NCBI GenBank assembly: GCA_947440875.1
Contig: CANETG010000109.1
Span: 1-8,287, forward strand
Direction of reading: 5' to 3'
Source: Bacteriovoracaceae bacterium
Lineage (GTDB): Bacteria > Bdellovibrionota > Bacteriovoracia > Bacteriovoracales > Bacteriovoracaceae
DNA: 8,287 nucleotides
The position numbers were made by a program, and so were the translations under genes. The notes under the pieces are model-generated. The model had not been told where the DNA came from and searched no databases. It worked only from the letters and a program-made list of their open reading frames with translations. This document shows, in pieces, positions 1 through 5,113 of this stretch. Numbering within the stretch: the first letter of the stretch is position 1; each line of letters opens with the position of its first letter.

Positions 1-218
1 AGGGCCCTATCGATTTTTCTTAGTTTGGAATATTCGCGGTCGCGGATGGTGCAGTTGAGCTGCTGCTGAACCAGTGAAGTCGCAAGGTCAGTTTCGTCAG
101 AAAGATCCTCTTCGGAGACGTGTAAATCATCAGATTTATTTAACAGTCCTATATTGAGGATCTGCTGCCTGTGCTTCAAAAGCAGCTGCTTGTATTGTTC
201 GACTTTCTTCTTGTCCAC
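1..218 (-). CDS. TraR/DksA-family zinc-finger regulator, N-terminal part (runs off left edge)
   Basis: Reading the minus strand from a GTG at 218 gives 72 codons beginning MDKKKVEQYKQLLLKHRQQI and continuing open to the window edge. The fragment is almost all helix-forming. It carries an acidic patch (E-E-D-L-S-D-E-T-D, residues 36-44) followed by L-A-T-S-L-V-Q-Q-Q and R-D-R-E-Y-S-K-L-R-K-I-D, the pattern seen in the coiled-coil N-terminus of DksA-like proteins, whose two coil-tip acidic residues act in the RNA polymerase secondary channel. The C-terminal four-Cys zinc finger that would settle the family lies outside the window. The GTG start is firm: an in-frame TGA sits at 230-228 and a strong ribosome site, GAGGAGG (229-223), lies 4 bases upstream. 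An ATG at 222 is out of frame and soon stops. Family members bind RNA polymerase and, with ppGpp, adjust transcription initiation. Whether this copy is true DksA or a paralogue cannot be told. Confidence 0.72.
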   Translation of the reverse strand, partial: MDKKKVEQYKQLLLKHRQQILNIGLLNKSDDLHVSEEDLSDETDLATSLVQQQLNCTIRDREYSKLRKIDRA

Positions 219-235
219 GCATCCTCCTCATAGGG

Positions 236-249
236 GTAAGTGAGCTTAC
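236..249. repeat. Inverted repeat GTAAG-tgag-CTTAC at the predicted start of the DksA-like transcript
   Basis: A perfect 5-base inverted repeat with a 4-base spacer lies directly downstream of the minus-strand TATAAT and straddles the predicted +1 near 244. The position suits a repressor operator. Only half of it would be transcribed, so an RNA hairpin is unlikely. It is short enough to be chance. Confidence 0.3.
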
Positions 250-250
250 T

Positions 251-279
251 ATTATACAGTACAAACCCACATCAACCTA
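251..279 (-). promoter_or_regulatory. Putative sigma70-type promoter for the DksA-like gene
   Basis: On the minus strand there is a perfect TATAAT at 256-251. A poor -35 candidate, TAGGTT, lies 17 bases upstream at 279-274. Transcription would start near 244, giving a leader of about 26 bases that includes the strong GAGGAGG ribosome site. The -10 match and the sensible leader length are the support; the -35 element is weak. Confidence 0.42.
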
Positions 280-347
280 TTTTAAAGCGTCTGTGGATCG
301 CACTCAAGTGAGGAGTTTGATCGGCAAATTTGTCTTAAAAGTTAAAA

Positions 348-353
348 TATAAT
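348..353 (+). promoter_or_regulatory. Candidate -10 element upstream of the flavin reductase operon
   Basis: A perfect TATAAT at 348-353 would place transcription start near 360 and give an 86-base leader. No good -35 lies at normal spacing. Two alternatives were seen. One is a perfect TTGACA at 386-391 with only poor -10 matches 16-18 bases downstream. The other is a second TATAAT at 426-431, which would start RNA about 8 bases before the ATG, too close for its ribosome site. The 227-base intergenic region must hold both divergent promoters, but which hexamer is used is uncertain. Confidence 0.25.
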
Positions 354-390
354 TCTGTCATTTTCAGTCAATTTAAAGGGGTTATTTGAC

Positions 391-438
391 ATGTATGTTC
401 AGATCTCGTTAAGGTTGAAGGACCATATAATAATTTAA
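391..438 (+). other. Possible 15-codon leader ORF before the flavin reductase gene
   Basis: An ATG at 391 opens a short frame, MYVQISLRLKDHIII, ending in TAA at 436-438. It is preceded by a good ribosome-site match, AAAGGGG at 375-381, with about 9 bases of spacing, better than the site in front of the real gene. Its stop codon abuts the AAAGG (438-441 region) that should serve the ATG at 446, so its translation would pass over or next to that site. Coding of so short a frame cannot be shown from one sequence. Confidence 0.22.
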
Positions 439-445
439 AGGCGTT

Positions 446-928
446 ATGCTGCACACTGAAGTTGCCACTTCTGTCGGACACATCCCATCGGGATTATTTA
501 TAGTTACGGTCATGGATGCCGAAACCAAAAAAATCGACGGCTATCTCGCGAGCTGGGTTCAACAGGTTTCATTTAATCCGCTCCTGATATCCCTCGCCAT
601 CAAGCCGGGAAGACCCGCCTATGACCTTATCAAGTCGGGTAAGGTCTTTAGTGTGAACGTCGTCGGCGATCACGATAAAACCTTTCTGAAGCACTTCTGG
701 AAAGGCTACGACCCAAGCAGTAACCCTTTTCAAGATATTGCGTATGAGACTGCTCCTCATGGGGGAGTGACTCTTCTGCAGGCAAAATCCTCCATGGAGT
801 GCCAGTTGGTTGATAGCTTAAAACCAGGTGACCATGAAATCGTCATCGCGAAAGTAGTCTCGTCCACTCTTCTGGCCGAAGAGGCGAGACCCATGGTTCA
901 CATCCGTAAAACAGGAATGGATTACTGA
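446..928 (+). CDS. Flavin reductase-like FMN-binding domain protein
   Basis: A 160-residue single-domain protein of the flavin reductase-like split-barrel family (Pfam Flavin_Reduct type). These proteins bind FMN and use NAD(P)H or partner proteins to reduce flavin or pass electrons. Recognisable are the N-terminal I-P-S-G-L-F-I-V-T (13-21), the flavin-contacting L-A-S-W-V-Q-Q-V-S-F-N-P (34-45) with L-I-S-L-A-I (47-52), F-S-V-N-V-V (68-73), and G-D-H-E-I-V-I-A-K-V (128-137). It ends in H-I-R-K-T-G-M-D-Y. The A-S-W-V-Q-Q form resembles the flavin reductase module found at the C-terminus of some flavodiiron proteins; here it stands alone. No signal peptide is seen, so it should be cytoplasmic. 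ATG 446 is the only usable start, because stops in this frame lie at 428 and 431. The ribosome site is modest (AAAGG, 4-5 bases away). Its TGA overlaps the next ATG by one base, so the two are probably co-translated. The physiological partner is unknown. Confidence 0.85.
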   Translation: MLHTEVATSVGHIPSGLFIVTVMDAETKKIDGYLASWVQQVSFNPLLISLAIKPGRPAYDLIKSGKVFSVNVVGDHDKTFLKHFWKGYDPSSNPFQDIAYETAPHGGVTLLQAKSSMECQLVDSLKPGDHEIVIAKVVSSTLLAEEARPMVHIRKTGMDY

Positions 929-2223
929 TGTTGAAATACTTCGTTCCTCTTATTTTCATCGGATGCCTTTTTTCTTGCGGGAAAAAAGAAAGCAGTCGCC
1001 CGTCTTCCGTTGTCATTCCTGAGCCCATTGAATCAGAAAAAGAAGAGCTCTTAAAAAATCAAGAACTCGTCTGCGAGGCTGGTGCTTTCTGTCCGAATTA
1101 CATCGCTAAAATTGTTGTCTTCGACCGCGGTCAGCCGCGGTTCTGCACGGGAACTCTTGTCTCTAAAAATAAAATCCTCACGTCTGCGAGTTGTCTCCCA
1201 ACTTACCTTCGTTCTCAGGAAGCTGACTGCAGTCAGGATGTTTATTTTTTCTTCAACCGAGGTAATAGACCGCCTGAGAGAATTGGTTGCAAATCAATCC
1301 TTCAGATCTCTTCACTTGATGGAAATATGGCCGAGTATTGGCGCGATGACGTCGCAGTTCTTGAGCTCTCTAAAAATCTCAATTGGCGCGAATTTAAAGA
1401 TGTCAGTCGCCGTGGAATGGATGACAGCGACAAGGTCCGTTTTTTTGCCGTTGATCAATCTAATGAGCTCACCGGTATTATCAGAAAAGAAGAATGCGAA
1501 GTTGTACTCGGCTCTTATCTCTACCCGCTCAGTTCAGAAAAATCTTCGCCCAATATTCTTGTTGCAGGCTGTGCAAAGAAAAATGGATATCAGGGAGCTG
1601 CGATTCTGGATGCATTTCCCAGAATTCGGGGAGTGCTCTCTGACCAGAGTAGCCTCCGCTCTTCACTGGAAAATTCTAGCCTTCTCATTAAACCGCTCAA
1701 ACCCTTTGTTCACGTTTCTAATTTTGCGTGTGCTCAGTTCCTCGATGAGACCTCGGCACTAAACGATCCAGAGTGTTCTAAAGAATTGAATTACACACAA
1801 ATTGCAAACGCTCGCAGCGTTCTTCTCTCAGATCAAGAACGCTACGGAACACTCGTTGATAAATGGGAAGCCTCTGCAGACTCACTCAGTAAGTACTATC
1901 GAATGTCTGCCATTCTTTCGACAGTTGCTGATCGCCAGGTCCTGAGCTTCACGGCAGCTTGTTTTAAAAACGTCAGTACTTGGATTAATATTGTGAAGGG
2001 GGATGGTGAAGTCAAAGAGTCGCATCTTTTTCCGGCGCATACTTTGAGAAAAGGCGTGGACTCTTACGGTCGTGCAATCACTCAACAAGTTGACGAGAAG
2101 AAAGAAAAATACTCGCTCACTTTTTCCGGTAAGCGCCTTTTTAAAGAAAGACTTTCAGATATTTTTCTCTCCACGGAGTCGACCCCAATGCGCCGAATCT
2201 CTGGAATAAAAGCGTGTCCGTAA
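928..2223 (+). CDS. Lipoprotein with a degenerate trypsin-like (S1) domain, probable pseudoprotease
   Basis: A 431-residue exported lipoprotein. Residues 1-17 form a signal peptide ending in the lipobox L14-F-S-C17; Gly at +2 would favour outer-membrane sorting under the E. coli rule. Residues about 49-255 follow the chymotrypsin/trypsin fold: F-C-T-G-T-L-V (72-78), I-L-T-S-A-S-C (83-89), D-D-V-A-V-L-E-L (140-147) and G-Y-Q-G-A-A-I-L (220-227). In active family members the second motif is T-A-A-H-C and the fourth is G-[DN]-S-G-x-P. Here the catalytic His is Ser88 and the nucleophile Ser is Gln222; only the Asp (141) remains. There is no histidine at all before residue 262, so peptidase activity is very unlikely. 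Twelve Cys besides the lipidated one suggest several disulfides, including the usual C73-C89 pair. Residues 260-431 are unrecognised. The ATG overlaps the previous TGA (TGATG). A binding, scaffold or sensing role at the envelope is inference. Confidence 0.8.
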   Translation: MLKYFVPLIFIGCLFSCGKKESSRPSSVVIPEPIESEKEELLKNQELVCEAGAFCPNYIAKIVVFDRGQPRFCTGTLVSKNKILTSASCLPTYLRSQEADCSQDVYFFFNRGNRPPERIGCKSILQISSLDGNMAEYWRDDVAVLELSKNLNWREFKDVSRRGMDDSDKVRFFAVDQSNELTGIIRKEECEVVLGSYLYPLSSEKSSPNILVAGCAKKNGYQGAAILDAFPRIRGVLSDQSSLRSSLENSSLLIKPLKPFVHVSNFACAQFLDETSALNDPECSKELNYTQIANARSVLLSDQERYGTLVDKWEASADSLSKYYRMSAILSTVADRQVLSFTAACFKNVSTWINIVKGDGEVKESHLFPAHTLRKGVDSYGRAITQQVDEKKEKYSLTFSGKRLFKERLSDIFLSTESTPMRRISGIKACP

Positions 2224-2228
2224 TTTAT

Positions 2229-3257
2229 TTACTGTTTAAGATTTCGCCAGCTCTTCCCCTGTCTTGCCTTTGAATTTCTCTGCCACTCATTGACTGCTTC
2301 CACGTGCTCCTTGTAGGTGCGAGTGAAAACATGTGTTCCGTCATTCTTACTCACAAAGAAAATATACTCATTGGCTTCGGGGTTGAGGACTGCCTTGATC
2401 GCTTCAAGACTCGGGTTCGCAATCGGGCCGGCGGGAAGAGCTGGCACTTTATACGTATTGTAAGGGGTCATCTGCAGGAGATCATCGCGTCTGATGTTCC
2501 CCTTGTAGCGACTCCAAATTCCATAAATAGTTGTGGGATCCGATTCGAGACGCATTCTCTTTTTCAACCGATTGGTGAAGACTCCTGCGATGGCCGGGCG
2601 TTCATGTTTGGCCCCTGTTTCTTTCTCTACCATCGAAGCGAGAATAACGATCTGATGTTGATTGAGAAAGGGGTGGGCGAAGTCGATGTTCTCTGTCTTT
2701 TTACGGAAAAGATCGATCATCGTTTTCACGACATCTTTGGCTGGCGTATTTGGAGCAAACTTATAGGTCTCTGGATAAAGATAACCCTCGAGTGAGGATG
2801 CCACTATTTGAAGCTGCGAAATCATATCTGGATGCTGTACCGCTTTAAGGAATTCTTCTTCAGTCGTGATCCCTGAAAAAGCGACGAGTTTTGCGATCTC
2901 GTACATGTTCTTCCCTTCAGGAATGGTTATGCTGGTTAAATTGGGCTGACCAAAAACGAGCGTTTGAATAACGTCACTCATTTTTGCCCCACGAGGAATC
3001 GTGTAGGAGCCTGCACGAAATTTCGTCAGTACTCCTTTGTATTTTGCGTAATGGTGAAACACACGAGCGTTTGAAATGATATTGGCCTCAGATAAGCGCT
3101 GATTAATTCTTCCAAAAGTGTCGCCATTTTTCACGACAAACACTTGATCAGGGCCATCGTATCCCTGATTCAAAATAAACCATATATGAGTGCCGACCAT
3201 CAAACTGGCCAGAAGTGGTCCTACGACGAATACGAAAAAGAGAGTTTTTTTAATCAT
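2229..3257 (-). CDS. mltG: Endolytic murein transglycosylase MltG (YceG family)
   Basis: A 342-residue inner-membrane enzyme that cuts nascent peptidoglycan strands within the chain, leaving 1,6-anhydro-muramyl ends, and is thought to set glycan length. Residues 5-29 are one membrane anchor after M-I-K-K. A LysM-like subdomain follows (about 37-105, with F-V-V-K-N-G-D-T-F). The catalytic region holds T-I-P-E-G (111-115), L-E-G-Y-L-Y-P-E-T-Y (156-165), A-S-M-V-E-K-E-T (207-214), F-T-N-R-L (227-231), S-D-P-T-T-I-Y-G (239-246) and P-A-G-P-I-A-N-P (275-282). Glu211 matches the catalytic Glu of E. coli MltG (Glu218). The length is normal for the family. The gene follows ruvX after 22 bases. No convincing Shine-Dalgarno sequence precedes the ATG, so coupling to ruvX translation is possible. 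It converges on the lipoprotein gene with 5 bases between stops. Confidence 0.96.
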   Translation of the reverse strand: MIKKTLFFVFVVGPLLASLMVGTHIWFILNQGYDGPDQVFVVKNGDTFGRINQRLSEANIISNARVFHHYAKYKGVLTKFRAGSYTIPRGAKMSDVIQTLVFGQPNLTSITIPEGKNMYEIAKLVAFSGITTEEEFLKAVQHPDMISQLQIVASSLEGYLYPETYKFAPNTPAKDVVKTMIDLFRKKTENIDFAHPFLNQHQIVILASMVEKETGAKHERPAIAGVFTNRLKKRMRLESDPTTIYGIWSRYKGNIRRDDLLQMTPYNTYKVPALPAGPIANPSLEAIKAVLNPEANEYIFFVSKNDGTHVFTRTYKEHVEAVNEWQRNSKARQGKSWRNLKQ

Positions 3258-3279
3258 TTGGAAATGATAAACCAGAAGT

Positions 3280-3738
3280 TTATTTCCTGCGGAGAATAAA
3301 ATCTTCGAGAATTACACTTGCGGCCACTGCATCGATTTGTTTCAGATCTACCGTGAAGTTATAGCGAGCAGAATTCTTCATCCGAGACTCGGCTTCATAG
3401 GTGGAAAGAGTTTCATCTTGCTCTTCTACTGGGAGAGTAATTTGGTTGCGTATAAACTCAACAAAAATGCCAGCTTTAGCGGTCATCTTTGTTTCTTTCC
3501 CATCCGTCAGCCTTGGAACTCCAATGACGATCAGATCAACAGACTCGCTCTCGATAATTTTTTTGAGCAGAGAGATGACCTTCTCTGGTCCAGTATTCTG
3601 AATCCTTCCGAACGGAACAGGGTAGGGGTCTCGGTTCACACAGTAAGTCGCAACACCGATAAATTTTTCACCGAAATCCATCGCAAGGATCGTTTTCAGA
3701 TTTAATTCATGGTCAGCAGAAACGTGGAATTCATTCAT
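3280..3738 (-). CDS. ruvX: RuvX/YqgF family putative Holliday junction resolvase, RNase H fold
   Basis: A 152-residue protein of the YqgF/RuvX family. Family members have an RNase H-like fold and are linked to Holliday junction cleavage and to 16S rRNA 5'-end processing in E. coli. Conserved pieces are visible: A-M-D-F-G-E-K-F-I-G-V-A (19-30) with catalytic Asp21, V-I-G-V-P-R-L-T-D-G (71-80), D-E-T-L-S-T-Y-E-A (108-116) and I-D-A-V-A-A-S-V-I-L-E (135-145) with Asp136. These supply the usual three acidic positions. The N-terminus carries about a dozen residues more than E. coli YqgF before the first strand; no other ATG, GTG or TTG start lies between residue 1 and Met20. The gene starts 15 bases after the dinB stop and ends 22 bases before mltG, so it is the middle gene of a minus-strand operon. 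No clear ribosome site is seen before its ATG. Confidence 0.93.
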   Translation of the reverse strand: MNEFHVSADHELNLKTILAMDFGEKFIGVATYCVNRDPYPVPFGRIQNTGPEKVISLLKKIIESESVDLIVIGVPRLTDGKETKMTAKAGIFVEFIRNQITLPVEEQDETLSTYEAESRMKNSARYNFTVDLKQIDAVAASVILEDFILRRK

Positions 3739-3753
3739 GAGGCGATTTTTATC

Positions 3754-4821
3754 TTAAGCCGAGTCGTTCGTCAAAAGATCAAGCTGAAGCTCTTCATACT
3801 CTTCACAGATTTCGTCATAAAATTTTACGCCCACCCCAAGGAGTCGAACAGGCCTTGGATCCTGGGACCATCTCTCTTCGAGGAGGAGAAGAAAATTTTC
3901 TTCTTCAAGCGGGAGCTGTCGCTCGATCGTTGTTTGCTTAAAATCATGATATTTAATCTTCACATGAAGATTTTTAATTTCTCGATCCTCATAACTCAAA
4001 AGTGACTCTTTCAAATCTGAGACCATGGTGATGAGCTGAGACTTCATCTCTTCAAAATCTGAGATGTCACGGTCAAATGTGCTCTCATTACTTAAAGATT
4101 TTCTTTCGTACTCGGTGATGACTTCTCGCTCATCAAATCCCCGGCAGTAATCGTACAAAGCATCTCCGAATTTCCTCAAGAGATGAATGAGTTCACTGCG
4201 AGTGTATCTTTGCATATCGAGACACGTTTTTATTCCAAGATCATGGAGATATTTAGCGGTGACTTTTCCGATCCCGTGAATTTTTTCCACCGGAACTGTT
4301 TTCATAAAATCATCCACCATCCAAGGAGCGATAGTGAATTGACCGTTTGGTTTGTTGTATTCACTTGCCATTTTTGCGATGAGTTTATTGGGAGCAATTC
4401 CTGCTGAGGCGGTGAGTCCCGTTTTTTCAAAAATTTTTTTTCGAATATCTTCTGCTATCCACGTAGCGGAGTTTTGAAAAAGATCGCAGCTTGTGACATC
4501 AAGGTAAGCCTCATCCAGTGAAAGACCTTCGACGAAATCGGTGTATCGGAGAAAAACTTCATGCACCTGTTCCGATGCTTCTGAGTACTTGTCATAGTTC
4601 CCTCTCACGAGAACTAACTGAGGACAAAGTTTCATCGCAGTGGCTGTTGGCATCGCCGAGCGAACACCGAATTTCCGTGCCAGGTAATTGGCAGTCGAAA
4701 GAACTCCTCGGCGATCACTTGAACCACCCACTGCCATGGGAACATTTCGAAGGGCCGGGTTGTCACGCATTTCAACCGACGCAAAGAAAGCGTCCATATC
4801 AACGTGAATTATCTTTCGCAT
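3754..4821 (-). CDS. dinB: DNA polymerase IV (Y-family translesion polymerase)
   Basis: A 355-residue polymerase that copies past damaged bases. It begins M-R-K-I-I-H-V-D-M-D-A-F-F, with metal-binding Asp8 and the steric-gate Phe13. S-L-D-E-A-Y-L-D (101-108) supplies Asp103 and Glu104, the same numbers as in E. coli DinB. Other family marks are S-T-A-N-Y-x-A-R-K-F-G-V-R-S-A-M-P (42-58), N-K-P-N-G-Q-F (156-162), a helix-hairpin-helix K-I-H-G-I-G-K-V (180-187), and the little-finger domain from K-S-L-S-N-E-S-T (241-248). The C-terminal Q-L-D-L-L (346-350) is a textbook sliding-clamp-binding pentapeptide. The ATG at 4821 is chosen over an in-frame GTG at 4935, because the extra 38 residues resemble nothing in the family and the ATG start gives the normal length. 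No Shine-Dalgarno sequence precedes it. First gene of the dinB-ruvX-mltG set. SOS control is usual in the family, but no clear LexA box was found. Confidence 0.96.
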   Translation of the reverse strand: MRKIIHVDMDAFFASVEMRDNPALRNVPMAVGGSSDRRGVLSTANYLARKFGVRSAMPTATAMKLCPQLVLVRGNYDKYSEASEQVHEVFLRYTDFVEGLSLDEAYLDVTSCDLFQNSATWIAEDIRKKIFEKTGLTASAGIAPNKLIAKMASEYNKPNGQFTIAPWMVDDFMKTVPVEKIHGIGKVTAKYLHDLGIKTCLDMQRYTRSELIHLLRKFGDALYDYCRGFDEREVITEYERKSLSNESTFDRDISDFEEMKSQLITMVSDLKESLLSYEDREIKNLHVKIKYHDFKQTTIERQLPLEEENFLLLLEERWSQDPRPVRLLGVGVKFYDEICEEYEELQLDLLTNDSA

Positions 4822-4828
4822 AGAAGCT

Positions 4829-4857
4829 ATTCTACGTAAAAAGTACGGATGGTGCAA
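4829..4857 (-). promoter_or_regulatory. Putative dinB promoter, implying a leaderless transcript
   Basis: On the minus strand TTGCAC (4857-4852) and TAGAAT (4834-4829, one mismatch to TATAAT) are separated by exactly 17 bases. The expected start is near 4822, one base before the dinB ATG at 4821. The -35 matches only its TTG half. The absence of any ribosome site before that ATG fits. A 6-base palindrome, TACGTA (4833-4838), overlaps the -10. Confidence 0.4.
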
Positions 4858-4904
4858 TCCTGGTAATGTTCTCTCTCGAGGGAAGATTAAACAGATAATA
4901 ACCT

Positions 4905-4921
4905 GAAAACACGTCGTTTTC
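4905..4921. repeat. Inverted repeat GAAAAC-acgtc-GTTTTC in the dinB-rho intergenic region
   Basis: A perfect 6-base inverted repeat with a 5-base spacer lies about 85 bases upstream of the dinB ATG and 25 bases upstream of the putative rho -35. The dyad is suitable for a dimeric regulator. No T-run follows, so it is not a terminator. It does not match the LexA box reported for Bdellovibrio (TTAC-N3-GTAA) as I recall it. Confidence 0.35.
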
Positions 4922-4945
4922 TTGAGTTTCGACACAAACTTGAAA

Positions 4946-4973
4946 TTGACTTCTGCTCGTTTCGGGTTAAGAT
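4946..4973 (+). promoter_or_regulatory. Putative sigma70-type promoter for rho
   Basis: TTGACT (4946-4951, 5 of 6 to consensus) and TAAGAT (4968-4973, 4 of 6) are separated by 16 bases. Transcription would start near 4980, giving a leader of about 133 bases before the rho ATG. A TTGACC at 5023-5028 was also seen, but it lacks a -10 at normal spacing. Confidence 0.42.
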
Positions 4974-4979
4974 AGTTGG

Positions 4980-5113
4980 GAAATCTAGTTTAGACTTTTC
5001 TCCGTTACTCTCGTCACATTGTTTGACCGAGAAACAAAAAATTCCAAGAAAATATTTTGAATGAGTAGTTCGACAATAAAAAATTTCATTAACATTACCT
5101 TGGAGTCATCCAA
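4980..5113 (+). promoter_or_regulatory. Candidate autoregulatory leader of rho (pyrimidine-rich, possible Rho-loading site)
   Basis: From 4989 to 5020 the RNA-like strand has nine C and three G in 32 bases, with repeated TC/CC/AC dinucleotides, the composition Rho prefers for loading. An A/T-rich inverted repeat, TTGTTT (5019-5024) and AAACAA (5032-5037), follows with a 7-base loop, then an A-rich unstructured stretch. The ribosome site is GGAG at 5102-5105, 8 bases before the ATG. In E. coli rho is known to limit its own synthesis by terminating in its leader; that this leader works the same way is inference. Confidence 0.3.

Noticed and set aside
1082..1762. A 226-codon open frame on the plus strand
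   Set aside because: It lies wholly inside the lipoprotein gene in another frame, has no domain or ribosome site, and reads as a Ser/Leu/Arg-rich shadow. The lipoprotein frame shows a lipobox and trypsin-fold motifs.
2304..2795. A 163-codon plus-strand frame opposite mltG
   Set aside because: It is an antisense shadow of the clearly coding mltG frame, with no recognisable features.
3709..4005. A 98-codon plus-strand frame spanning the ruvX-dinB junction
   Set aside because: It is antisense to two well-supported genes. Its Phe/Lys/Ile-rich composition is what the complement of those coding strands would give.
4831..4840. TTTAC-GTAGA dyad at the dinB promoter as a LexA box
   Set aside because: The half-sites abut with no 3-base spacer and one base differs, so it does not match the LexA box I recall for Bdellovibrio.
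4822..4935. 38-codon N-terminal extension of dinB from a GTG at 4935
   Set aside because: The added residues do not resemble Y-family polymerases. The ATG at 4821 gives the family N-terminus M-R-K-I-I-H-V-D-M-D and the normal length.
5019..5037. TTGTTT/AAACAA hairpin in the rho leader as an intrinsic terminator
   Set aside because: The stem has only one G-C pair and is followed by A residues, not T, so it cannot be a plus-strand intrinsic terminator.
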